This document shows positions 1 through 10,920 of a stretch of DNA of 64,000 nt, piece by piece. The notes under the pieces are model-generated. The model did no database searches and was not told the DNA's origin. It saw only the letters and a program-made list of their open reading frames with translations. Made by a program: the position numbers and the translations under genes. Source of the stretch: Allacma fusca (taxonomy: Eukaryota > Arthropoda > Collembola > Symphypleona > Sminthuridae); contig OX359247.1 in NCBI GenBank assembly GCA_947179485.1, positions 51,247,131-51,311,130 of the forward strand. The letters run 5' to 3'. Every line of letters starts with the position of its first letter. Positions within the stretch are counted from its first letter, which is position 1.

Positions 1-1590
1 CACCTTCGTGTGCAAGGGAAACGATTTTAATCGCTGTACTTTTTGAGATGCAATTATTTTCCCATGCTTTTAATCAAGCAGCGATGGTACGATATAAGTT
101 ATAGCGACCAGAAAAATCGGATTTGTTCACCAGTTTAGCCTTAAGGAAAGAATAATTCTTTTTAGTTCTGAAACAATTATTCAAAACATTTCTTTTGTAA
201 TTTTGATTAAAATCATGCCGAAGTATACACGACATTTTAGAACATTAGCTGCAACAGATGGGAGTGACTTTGACCGAAGCAAGGGTCGGATTTTTGTGGC
301 AAGACGGGAAAATTCTTCCCACGGAAAAAATATTTCTGGCAGGGAAAATCTAAAAGAGTATAAGGATAGAATAAGAGGATATTAATAAAGTTAAGGCGAG
401 GAGGAGTAAAAGGACCGAGTACGGGGCAGTGTGAGTCACTGATAAGGATAAGTGTGCGAGCGGAGAGCGAGCACTTGAAGGAACGGGAGTCTACGGTTAG
501 GATCGGAGCAGGTAAGAGCTCCTGGGATTTATTAGGGATTATCAGTAGGAAGGATTCATTGGAATAATAATTAGGATTGGTTATTAGAATAAAGGATTGA
601 TTGTGGATTCGGATTGTTGTAAAGGTGTTGTGTTTGAATCAGAATAAATAGAAAGGACTTAATTATCAAAAGGACAATTCGGACTTAAAGAATTAGTGTT
701 TAAAGGATTAATTGGATAAGATAGTTTTCATCTTTCCACCATCACTACCACACCATAGGTCGCGGTCGTAATGCCGCCTCACAGCCAGGCATACACCCCG
801 AAGATCATAATTATTTAGTGATCTTCCCAGCATCATCTAAAGGACCATAAAAGAATCCCACACCTAATTTTCACATCGTTACAAAGGGCAGGGATTTAGG
901 AAGGGAAACGGAATTTAAAATTTGTTGATCTATTTTAGTAGGGAGTTTCAAATTTGTTGGTGTGTTTCAGGGAAATTCGTTATGTAAACAGATTTTTAGA
1001 TCGACTCACCTTATTTGATATGGTTTTTACGTCTTGTAGGGATATTGTCTTCAGGCAAGGATATTTGAAATCGTTGATGACCCCTCTGCAGTGACCAAAA
1101 CTTCAGCAGTGAAATTCAGAAATGATCTTCCAGGAAAATTTACAAAAATTCGACCCCTGAACCAAAGTAGATACACCGGCTGTTCTGAAGCTAAGAATAA
1201 ATTTAAGATCAATTTTATTATTCCCTGTAAGAATGATTCTTGCTGACATTAAAGGTGATGGCGCAGATGAACAACAATCTTATAAATAAATATTGGGTAA
1301 GCAAAATTAGCGACGACAAATATTCATGATTATAACTGCTGGTTACATTCACCAAACGATTGCAAGATAATTTGAACAGGCCAATAATGATTGATAACAT
1401 GTTAATAATTATAGAAATTAGTAAATTAGACTGCAATGCTTGCAGTTATTTGATAATGTATTTTAAACTTTTTAGCAATTTTAAAGTAAAACATATCGTC
1501 CGCATGCCGTTTAGTTTATTCTAATTACCATTATCAGCTATAATAATTGTTGACGAAATTTCTATTATTGTTTATTCATTTACGAAAAAA
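1..1590. other. Non-coding stretch, nothing recognised
   Basis: AT-rich sequence without a convincing exon. The two open frames here (203-385 on +, 1218-1436 on -) are short, unlike any family I recognise, and not flanked by good splice sites. A C-rich passage at about 735-900 is less AT-rich than its surroundings but shows no terminal repeats or coding motif. Confidence 0.4.
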
Positions 1591-1850
1591 TACTTGAATA
1601 ATCAAGTTCAAATACAAGTTCAAGTTCACTTTTAAGTCAAGTTATGTGTCCAGCTTGAACGTCAAGTTCTAATCAAGTTCAAGTTCTACACAATGAACTT
1701 GAAAATCGTGTATTAGAATACTCAAGTTGCTTGAGAAACTTGATTCATCAAGTACAAATGCGGCTACCTCGTTTAGACAATTTTTCATGTTCAAGTCAAG
1801 TTCAAGTCAAGTTATCTAAAATAACTTGACTTGAACGCAGCTCTGACCAT
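1591..1850. repeat. CAAGTT-rich repeat block with perfect hairpin
   Basis: Short units of the type CAAGTTCAAGT recur in both orientations. At 1801-1835 a perfect 15-bp inverted repeat with a 5-nt loop is formed by TTCAAGTCAAGTTAT and its complement. The block stops at CGCAGCTCTG (about 1837-1846), the complement of CAGAGCTGCG, an end also seen at other CAAGTT arrays in this window. I infer a copy, or part of one, of a dispersed non-autonomous element. Confidence 0.6.
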
Positions 1851-3306
1851 CATATTGTGCCATCCAGTTGTGCAAATTATTTTACCCAGAAGGGTAATAA
1901 CTTCAGAACCTCTACCTTTTACGCATAATAATTAAGTTTATGTTAGTGAATTCCGTACACGTGTTTTTATTTTAGTTCTTTTTCTCCATTACCGCATTTG
2001 AAATGCAAGCATGATACTAGTATGCGTGTATATGTATTAACTAAATACTAACTTAATGTTGTAATATTCGTAGACTTTCAAAAACCTGTTCTTTCATCTC
2101 TTCCCACGATCAAGTTGCCACTACAGCATGTGTAGGAAACTCAAGAACAAATAATGGCTCGTGCTAAGGTCATATGTTCTGATAGGAAGATTGTTGGTTT
2201 CTTTGGGTCTTCATGTGACGACACTAGAAGAATTCGATTATCTGGAGCAGATTATTACCACAACTCCTGAAGGATGTCAAGAAATTGTACGTTTTCTCTG
2301 TTTTACAAATAAAGTTTTCAGAATTGGTTGAAGGTAATATTGCAGTATCTTGAGCAAGTTGTCAGTTTAAATAACAATATAAAAAAAATTAATTTAAGTA
2401 ATAAAAACATCTGTGGGAGGATCTGATGCGACATAATGCACCTACAAGGTTTTAAGAAAGCTGCTGCGCAATGGTGTAGCTACAAAGCTTAATTAGGCCG
2501 AAAAAATAAGAAGACTACATTTAAGCATTACAAATTAAGCTCGGCTGTGTTGAGTATGTTTTGATCCGCCTGCCGTGGCTTTTAATAATGTTGCTGCCTC
2601 TCATTTGTTTTTCATATTGCTTCTACATTCAGTTCGTTTCAAGGATCAACTGTGCAGGTTACTCTTGACGGAAATTGATTAAAATCGGCATCTCAGCCTT
2701 TAAAAGGTAAATGTGAACATGTTCCTTAATGGATATTAAGCATTTAATATTTAACATTCGGCTAGCCTTAACCATTTAGTTAGTCAGGTTGTGTATGTTT
2801 ACAGACAATATTGATCATTTATATGTACAGAAACACAAATAAGTGTCTTTAAGTAGTTCCCAGCCTGAGAAAACAACGAACGGATCTGGGAACCAACTGG
2901 AACGCTTGCGCAGCAGTGCAGAGGATCGTATTTGTAGTGAAAGCTCTGACCAGAAAATATCCGGTCTATAAATTTGAAGAATGTTAATTGTGGCGTGTTT
3001 GATATTTAAATTGCAAGTTTAGATAAAACTGATTTCCAAACAATTACATTCCTTGCTTTATGAATATAATTTTACGTGTTTTGAATTATTTATTTTCGGA
3101 ACAGAGAGCAGTTGTGTACATGTATGAAGTTATTGTAACAAAACTGCCGCATAAGCGTACCACCTTTGTACGTAATTATAACGTTATTGAAGAGTACATT
3201 GTAGCATGATTATAACAATAAATTAGCAACGTCTTTCTGACCGGAAATTATCACTTCATTTCGTCCCAAAGTTGTCCTTAAAAGGTGCCTATAATTATTA
3301 TTAATT
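1851..3306. other. Non-coding stretch, nothing recognised
   Basis: Ordinary AT-rich DNA. No open frame over 60 codons, no recognisable repeat end and no tRNA-like fold were seen. Confidence 0.4.
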
Positions 3307-3376
3307 GCCAGGCAGTTTTGGCGGAGTTGTCAGAGCGTCCCGTTAGTTGCGGCTGGAGTCGATTTCGATTCCAGTA
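3307..3376 (+). repeat. Possible tRNA-derived SINE head
   Basis: The sequence has an A-box-like TGGCGGAGTTGTCAGAGCG and, about 35 bp later, a B-box-like GATTTCGATTCC, the spacing of a pol III promoter in a tRNA-derived SINE. Acceptor and T stems are not properly paired, so it is not a functional tRNA. Its 3' limit is not visible. Weak call. Confidence 0.3.
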
Positions 3377-3535
3377 AAGCTCTGATACTTTAGAATAATT
3401 TACTTTTCTCTTTCTTATCTTCTACAATAGCTTTGGGTGTGGTGAGGAGAAAGGCGTGAAAGGGGCTTGCACTCCGAAGACTAAAACCATGGCCTGGATG
3501 CACAAGCAGAACTAGCAGTGGAATTCCTTTAAGCC

Positions 3536-3765
3536 TCATTCACACCAAACTAGCGTCAATGAAAGTCAGCGTAAAAGAACGCAAGCTTCTAGTGACGCAC
3601 GTTCACACCACCAGGCGTCATGTGTGGATCATGAAGCTAGATGAAGCTAACTGAAAGGAAGCTGCAGACAAAGCTGCTTTTGCATTCACACCAGACGACG
3701 TTAAAAGTATGACGCAGGAAATCCGTGCGCGCCCTGAAATCATGAAGCTTGTCTGGACAAAGCTT
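3536..3765. other. Short repeats around TTCACACCA with GCGTCA, possible element terminus
   Basis: Three near copies of CATTCACACCA / GTTCACACCA lie at about 3538, 3602 and 3685, each close to GCGTCA- or GACG-type motifs. GC-rich ends with TTCACACC are typical of some PIF/Harbinger-type DNA transposons, and such elements often carry a MADF- or Myb-like second gene; a MADF gene starts just downstream. No matching opposite end was found, so this is only a suggestion. Confidence 0.25.
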
Positions 3766-3815
3766 TTTTCTTGAGCGGTAAAAATTTCTCAGTTCTCTAC
3801 GATTGGAGTTTTAAA

Positions 3816-5596
3816 ATGGATCTCAGTCAAAGTTGTAGTCAGTATTTGGAACAATCAGTTCCAAAGGAGTTCTCAAATCAAATTCAGGACAATTCCGCAT
3901 CAATCGATTTCGAGTTAATTGAGAAAGTCCAGAATCGCAGATATCTGTACGATACAGAGGATTTAAAGCATAACAACAAGCATGTTGTTCGTACAGCTTG
4001 GACGGAGACCGCTACTGAACTTGGTCGTGGAGTCGACGGTAAAGGCTGAATTAGTTATTGCAATTAATTGTATCGATGTCGTCATGATGGAAGGAAATGT
4101 GCAGGTGTTTAATTTTTGTTAATGACTACTTTTTTCTCAGATGTAGAATGCAAAAAGAAATGGAAGTCTTCGTGCGACTACTACAGGAAGAGACGGAGTC
4201 TAAACAAAGGCAAAAGCGGTCAAGAAAGGTCGAATGCAATACCCTGGCCGTTTCACCAAGCGATGCTGTTTCTCGACAATTGCGCAGATGAAAATTATGA
4301 AACGATTTCCAATCTACAGAATGTCGTCAATTTGGAGCCAGCTTCACCTCCATGCAGGGTTGAAAATTGAAATCGGAATTGAAATCCGAATCGAAAAATA
4401 ATCCAAATATTTCTAGAATTAGAATCGATCTCGGAATTAAAAATACGTAAAATTAGGTATCGGAATTCTAATGAGAATTGGAAAGTAAGTATCGGTATCG
4501 GTATTAGAATTTAATTATATTCCAATGAATTCCGATTCCATTTTTGATATTGCATTATACAGCCATAAAGAGCAATTTACGACCTTTTACAGTACCTTCA
4601 CCTTGTACACTTTACACTTCTACATAGTTTTATCTAACATTTCTTTATCGTAGTAATAAAAATGAAAAGAAAGGCGGAATCATGTGTTCATGATTCATAC
4701 GACTACAATCAAAATTTAGAAATAGATACAAAAAAATGAAAGACATGTTCCAACGTATTCTGTGGAACAACTATGGACCGCACAAAGGACAAATGATTTA
4801 ATTAGTTTAAGTGGTGGAATGATTCAGAAGTTTTTGAAATTCTTCAGTAATCAATAAAATTCTCTGTAATCGTGATTCCAGAGACCTAGGTTACTGTGAG
4901 AAGACTTCTTGGCATTACGCATAATTTAAAACTATAGCCTAGGTCGGAGGAATCCCTGCAAAACATGTTGTATGTTCGAGTAAACAGACAGTTTAAATGA
5001 CGTGGTCGAATGACTTAAAAATAACAATGAATTATTTGTTACATGCATAGAATCGGAATTGGAATCGAAATTATTTAAACGTTTTTGAATTAACTGGTAT
5101 CGGAATTCAAAATTAATGATTTGGATACATCGGAATCGAAATTAAATTTAAGCAGGGATTGTAATTGGAATCTGAATTTGTATTTTCCCGATATTTCATC
5201 CCTTCCTCCATGTGATACAGAAGGACCCACTAGAATCGGAGAAAGAAACGAGACCCCGAAGAGTGCACAAACTCATGACGGCATGATGATTAATAAGGTA
5301 ATAAAACATTACTCCCTTCATCAGCAATGATATCGTGTGCTCAAAACTGTAAGCAAGTTAACGAATGTATTATAATTGAGTAACTATTTGTAACTATTTA
5401 TTAACATTTAACATTTTAGTCACTAAAGAAACGCCGTGTGGAGAGCTCCATGGACGAAGTAAACGATAAAATAATGAAGTTCCTGGACACCCCTGAACCA
5501 AAAAGACCTCCAAATGATAAGTACGTCGACAGACTTGCTGACGGATTAAACAATCTACCAGCAGCTACTGAAGCATATGTTTGCTTTAAGATTTAA
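3816..5596 (+). CDS. MADF-BESS type DNA-binding protein gene, split by a transposon insertion
   Basis: Three exons are visible. Exon 1 is 3816-4038 (ATG at 3816, donor GTAAAG, phase 1). Exon 2 is 4141-4354 plus 5213-5297 (acceptor TTTTTCTCAG, donor GTAATA, phase 0). Exon 3 is 5420-5596 (acceptor ACATTTTAG, stop TAA). Leaving out the insert at 4355-5212, the frame runs unbroken for 232 residues. Residues about 33-121 match a MADF domain (a Myb/SANT-like DNA-binding fold of arthropod regulators): FELIEKVQNRRYLYD, then AWTETATELG, CKKKWKSSCDYYR and WPFHQAMLFLDN. The last 27 residues (DKYVDRLADGLNNLP) resemble the BESS protein-interaction motif, as in Adf-1 and Dip3 relatives. The inserted element brings a stop codon 5 codons in, so this allele should give a truncated product with the MADF domain but no BESS part, unless the insert is spliced out. 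It may be a host gene or the accessory gene of a DNA transposon. Confidence 0.85.
4355..5204. mobile_element. Non-autonomous hAT-type element inside MADF exon 2
   Basis: The 850-bp insert is flanked by exact 8-bp direct copies of CCTCCATG (4347-4354 and 5205-5212), the duplication length of hAT transposons. Its ends are CAGGGTTGAAA and, on the complement, AAGGGATGAAA, a degenerate hAT-like terminal inverted repeat. Both subterminal regions (4370-4560 and 5045-5190) are full of short ATCGGAATT / AATCGGAATTGG units, like the subterminal transposase-binding repeats of this superfamily. No transposase is encoded. Removing the insert and one duplication restores the MADF frame exactly (codons TCA CCT CCA TGT GAT). 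Confidence 0.85.
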
Positions 5597-6325
5597 AATT
5601 GGAGGTGGAGTTTCCAGTTTGAAATTGGTGAGGGGTACAATTTCACTGAGGGTAGAGCTTATGAATAATTAATTGATGCACGTTTTGTGATGTGTTTACA
5701 ATACATTTGAACTCATGACGTCATGATGGAAATAATTGCCTGAAAGTTCATTAAGAAGTTTTATTATTTATTAGCAGTAACTTGATAACTAGCATTAATT
5801 ATTACTAATAAATACATCCGATTCACATGCCGTTGGTATATGCACCAGTTTCAACAATGATGTATTGAATTATTATCTACATGATCATCTTGCCAGCTGA
5901 CGGTTCCATCGGTTATGAAGTATTCAGCTAACTCATCCCGCATTAGTTTGGACACTTATAATGTAATATGGTCAACCTACACCACGTCATATTGGCGCGA
6001 ATTGCACGTAACTGTGTTGGTTGGGAAGTAGATATTTCGTCGTGCTTTTGGTCAAAGTAGTTTTTTCAAAACTTGGCATTTAATCCAAAAATAGTCGAAA
6101 TTACATATTAATCTGTCCCGTTTTCAGTGCAGTCGTAACTAGAAATCTTTTAAACTGGCTATCATATATCAAAATGAAATGCACCAAACTGAAGCTACAA
6201 GCCACAAGCCTATTATTAAATTTTTTTAAAGTCCAAAATGTTTTCAAAAGTTTAAATTTAACTCCAATTTTGGTTCAAGAAACATTCCCACACGTTAGAG
6301 AAGCTACAAATACATGAGCGTGTCG
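5597..6325. other. Intergenic, nothing recognised
   Basis: AT-rich 3' flank of the MADF gene. No repeats, exons or RNA folds were identified. Confidence 0.4.
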
Positions 6326-7443
6326 CTAACGAGCATAGATTGAAATTAGGTTTGCTAGCTGAAATGAGCTGCTCTCTTTCGTGTCCAGAAAAACGAGTGT
6401 CATAATATTCAGATTCCTCCTTTTATAGGAAAAAAATATTTTTGCCCAATTTTTGCCCAAGGATTTGTATTGAGTTATCCAGCGAAATACTAAAATAAAT
6501 ATAAATAAGAGAAATCTCAAAACAAATCCGGCTTGGAAAAGAAGGCGGTGAAGCGGTGATCATAATAATTAGAATTGTGATTCATTTGGTATCATAATGC
6601 GGATGGCTTGATTGCGAATAGAAAATATTAACTCTCCATTAAACCAGCCTTCCGACAGTGCAGTGGATTATATAATGTATTTTTTACCGTGTAAATTCTT
6701 GTTTTTTTAATATAATTACTCGTAGGGCCGCGGAAGTGTAATTGAAACATTATTCCTTATTATGTAAGAAACAGGATACTACTGAGAATTGTATGCAAAA
6801 GGATTTGTAATTTTAGCAGTAACTATTAAAGTATTCCTACTATTGTATTCAAAGTTTACTTACGACAGTCATATACGGCAGTCAACAGCAAACTGAGTGG
6901 CAGTGATTCCAACACCCACGTTACCTTGTTATTCCCACAAACATAGATGCATTCAATTACATAAAACTATATTATACTACACGTACATACATATATTTAC
7001 TACTATTATTATCCTAATGTAGCAAAATACAAGCCCCTTTAAAAGTTAAATTCTGAGCTCATAACAATACAGTATAAACAATGATTTTGTAATATTCCAT
7101 CCATTTCATCAATACCTCATTCATATGTTCATATACATTATTAATTTACATACAAATACAAAGTCAGGATTTACAAACATGTGTTTGTCCCTTTATGACT
7201 GCACAAGTGAAAAAACTTTCTGTTGCTATTTTTAACTTGGAGAGAAGTTGGCCTACGTCGAATGAGGAAGACTTACAATACAGCAAGTTCTTTACACTCA
7301 CAATCAACGACAACAGTCCCATCAGCTCTCCAACGGTCAGAGTATAACCCCTGTTCATAATCCTTAGAATATCTGTCCAAGAGGTAGATTTCCAGCATCT
7401 ACCGATAAAATCATTGTTTTTTCATAAATTGAAATTGGCTTTT
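6326..7443 (-). CDS. Candidate small membrane protein gene (weak model)
   Basis: A phase-consistent chain can be traced on the - strand. A non-coding 5' exon ends with donor CCAG|GTAAGA (exon edge 7528). The next exon, 7443-7302, follows acceptor TCTATTTTCTTAG, has ATG at 7358 and donor ATT|GTGAGT (phase 0). Then come 6966-6864 (donor GTAAGT, phase 1) and 6489-6326 (acceptor TTTATTTTAG, stop at 6326). The product would be about 107 residues with hydrophobic runs around GELMGLLSLI and WVLESLPLSLLLTAVYD. The order of the first two intron phases (0, then 1) equals that of the clear gene at 7782-8966, but sequence likeness is slight. An alternative donor GTAAGT at 7271-7276 exists. This could be a third paralogue or a chance chain. 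Confidence 0.3.
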
Positions 7444-7728
7444 CTAAGAAAATAGATTTCAGGGAAAGATAACAAACAATAATACCATCAAATATAAGAG
7501 AACATAATTTATATAAATACATCTTACCTGGAATAATGCTTCAATTCCGGTTTTTCAAGACGTTTTAAAAGTTTAGTATTCTGTAGCTCAATAGTAGTTC
7601 TAGAGAGGGTTCAGGGACGTCTGGTTTTATGACTGGTAGTTTTCTGCTCAATGCTTGGATAACAGTGGGATTCTAGGAGAGGAACTGGTGAGGAAGAAGC
7701 AGTGAACTGCACTTGTGTTGTGATAAAA

Positions 7729-7734
7729 TATAAA
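7729..7734 (+). promoter_or_regulatory. TATA box candidate for the 7782 gene
   Basis: TATAAA lies 48 bp before the ATG at 7782, and a CCAAT motif follows at 7741-7745. If the candidate - strand gene is real, its 5' exon (about 7528-7690) makes this a short head-to-head promoter region. No transcript evidence is available. Confidence 0.3.
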
Positions 7735-7781
7735 TTTTGACCAATCACACATCATTACCTTTTTCACATCATTACGCCACA

Positions 7782-8966
7782 ATGAAGGAGAGGTTTATTT
7801 GTTGCTTTCGCTCTGGCTGGGGTACCGTTATCATAGCAATTTCAGAAATTGTAAGCTTTTTTCTACAACGATAAACAAATTTGTAACAATAAGTCATGTG
7901 CATCTCAGATGATATCCGTGCATTATTACTCACGTTAATTTTTGCCAGTGAGATTTAACAACTTTAATAAATATTATTATTCAATTTGTCGTGTTCATTG
8001 ACGACTCTTGTCCCTCATGAGGAGTTATTGATAATACTGTATTTTTGTGTATTGTGTCAGATTATTTTCCTTTATCTGGTCACTGTGACCTCTCGACAAC
8101 TAAATGAGTTGCCATCCCCAGTGCTCTCCAATGACACAACCATTGTCATAGGTAAGTTTTGTCACCAAGTACCAAAGGTAACATTTTGTTGTCTTTCTTT
8201 TCATGTCTTGTCAAATTGTTATAAGGCTACTAGAAATACTTTTAGCTCTTTCAGTTCATACAAGTGAGGGATATTCAGAATCAATAAAGCTTGCTACTGT
8301 AGTCATTGAGCTGCAATTTTGATCTAGGTTATTAAAATGTTTATTAAAAAAATCTGACAGATTTGTTACAAAATAAGAAGAATACTGATTCCCTAGCTCT
8401 TTTTTGCGGCGTTGCTTGTATGAACTAGAAGAGCGGCAAATTCTCAGAACCTAGTATATATTTGCATGTGTGAACAATTCCAAATTTTATGCAAATGAGA
8501 AAAATAAAAAACGTTTCCGTGTGTGCTTACAATTTAGAACCTGCTATAAAATTGGTTGTGTCCTCCATTGGGCTTATTTTTGCCCTCCTTTTGCTAGATG
8601 GCGTTTTACGGGTAAGAAATCTTCCTTAATATTTATTGTAAATAATTGAAGGATAATAAATTAACTTGACAATATAAATTTTAATTTAGTATTTACTTCC
8701 AAAATTTTTAGCACATCCCAGGATTAATGCAAGCTTGGATCGTTTGGGCTGTGGTTGTATTGTTCTTCATAGTTTTCAAGCTAAATTTACTCATGTTCCA
8801 TAACCAGGAGATGGATTTCCTTGAGTCTTTTCTTTACATATTTTTATTGGCTTTTCAATTAGCAGGGCTATTCATTGTTCTAGTGTATCTTATGGACATA
8901 GCTCCAGATCAGTTTCAAGATAAATACACGTCTGTCAAATCTGATGACTTGCTGATTGTGCCATAA
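7782..8966 (+). CDS. Small four-transmembrane protein, arthropod-type multigene family
   Basis: Four exons join without frame conflict: 7782-7850 (donor GTAAGC, phase 0), 8022-8151 (acceptor CTCATGAG, donor GTAAGT, phase 1), 8538-8611 (acceptor CAATTTAG, donor GTAAGA, phase 0) and 8712-8966 (acceptor TTTTTAG, stop TAA). The 175-residue product starts with a short Cys-containing head (ICCFRSGWG). Hydrophobic spans lie at about residues 14-43, 70-90, 98-118 and 128-152, and a polar 20-residue tail ends in LLIVP. The polar 44-68 loop with NDT (a possible N-glycosylation site) sits between spans 1 and 2. An AATAAA signal lies at 9031-9036. Size and layout resemble small tetraspan families such as DUF4728- or LAPTM-like proteins, but I cannot assign one, and the function is unknown. 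The exon 2 acceptor is the least certain junction. Confidence 0.75.
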
Positions 8967-10920
8967 TTTTGTTGTTGTCTGGTGGCTCAATTGTACTGGT
9001 GGATTTTTCTGTTTCAGGACTACAGGGGTAAATAAAAAGTCAATGCATGCTTCTCATTATTATTTTTATTACCGAAGAGCCCGCACAACCTACTATGATA
9101 TGTTTTTGTAATATTTTTTTATAATAGGAAAATAATAAAGAATCTATAAATAACTTGTACTTATAGCTTTGTTGATACAGGGGTTTATTGAAACTTCCCA
9201 ATTGACACATTGATGGTGATAAGGCGAAACAAATTAAGCAAATAAAAATCTAACCAAAAATTAGTAGTACAAGCACACACAACACCAAAGTAAATTTAGG
9301 CCAGACTTTGTGATTACGTTTATAAACTTACAATAAGTTCTTAACTCAATTATACATGAATGAGTGAAGTCCTTTCATAAATAAAATAATGGCATTTACT
9401 ATATTGAACTATGCAGGTGCGAAAACAACCAGCTGTAAAAGTGCACACCAAATATTTTAGTATATCTGTACTAATATATTGGGCATAGTAACTTGTCGAA
9501 TAATTAAGCCATCCCTCATTCAGGTTATTGGTATTAAATATCGAGCTACAACATGAAATATTATTATGACACGACACACACAAGGAAGTAGCCAAAGTTA
9601 AATAATAGTTATTTTTCAAATTAATGTTTCCATCTTGAACTACCAGTCTTGCATCACAACTTGTCTTTTATTTATTCTAGCATTTAGAAAATTATCTTAC
9701 TCAGAGCCGTCCAAATTTTCTAGCTCAAAAATTTTCGAAGTGGACAAATCAGGTTTTCTTTGAAAAAACTGAAAGTTTAAAGGTTTAACATTGCTTATTT
9801 ACACTTACAACTTTTTCAAGATGAATTTTGATTTTGATTTGTATAAAAAATCATGGGTTTTCCGTGGAACTAACACACAGGTCTCTAGTAAGTATAGTGG
9901 TACAAGGTTTGGGAAATTCATCTTCAGGAGTAAGATGTGGAAAAGGAGTTTGTGATCTTGCACTTTTTCCTGGAAAAAATATTTTGAAACGTTGTGTTTC
10001 CAGCAGATTTCATGGCGATTAATTGGAACATAATTTTTCCCAGTCCAAAATTGTGGTTTTTGGAACGGATAATGAGAGGCAAGATTAATACAGACAAAAA
10101 ATATTGATCTTTTAAAGCAGTTTATATAAACCTTGCCTCACATTCTCAGTTCCACTGACCGCAATGTTTCACTTGGAAAGATAATAGTAGGCTGAGATGA
10201 ATTACCATGAAATTTGATACCAGCAACTCAATGTTACATATTTTTATGATCGACAGGCCGACCATTCATGAAAAAATGTCAAGCACAAAAACTCTTAATT
10301 TCTTCACCTATGCTCCTGCAAATAAATTTCCTCAACCTTGATGTAGATTCTTACGGGTCATGTCCACAATTCTCAACGCGGAGACCTGAGTGTTAACTCC
10401 CCCAGACAGCCCATGAAATTTCCTACAAAACAAGCGAAAAATTATTCTGAAAATATTGTAAGCGGGAATAAGCGTATTTTAAACTTTTAGTTTTTCCAAA
10501 AGAAAACTGACTTTGCTTCACTTCCTGTACCGCTATATCCAGAATACATATTTGAGCTAGCGGGATAAAACTAATTTTAAAAAATCTGGAAAAAGATTTA
10601 CTAAATTATGGGAGACTTGAATATTATCTATACCATTGTCCCTTAATTGAGCTAGAGGGGACAGTCCTCTCTTGGCCCCCTATAGAGAGGCACCACAATT
10701 AAGGCACCAAAATTCTTTTTGAATGATTCTGACTAATTGTACGTTAAATAAAATTTTTATTATAGAAACTGTGCCCGAATCAAAATTAATACGAAATGAG
10801 GGACTTGCATATTTAACTCCCATTTGTGGGCTTGAGGATACAAGTTTTCAATTTCAGATCCTCTCCATTCATAGTGTCATATGATGTAGACAAAAGGAAA
10901 AAATAGAGACGAATTCTATG
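8967..10920. other. Intergenic between two tail-to-tail membrane genes
   Basis: It holds the polyadenylation signal of the left gene (AATAAA, 9031-9036) and one for the right gene on the - strand (complement of TTTATT at 10756-10761, about 160 bp past its stop). The rest is AT-rich, with no repeat or exon recognised. An 89-codon frame at 9350-9619 (-) is unlike any family. Confidence 0.5.

Noticed and set aside
9350-9619. 89-codon - strand frame between the two membrane genes
   Set aside because: No hydrophobic pattern or motif like its neighbours and no splice context.
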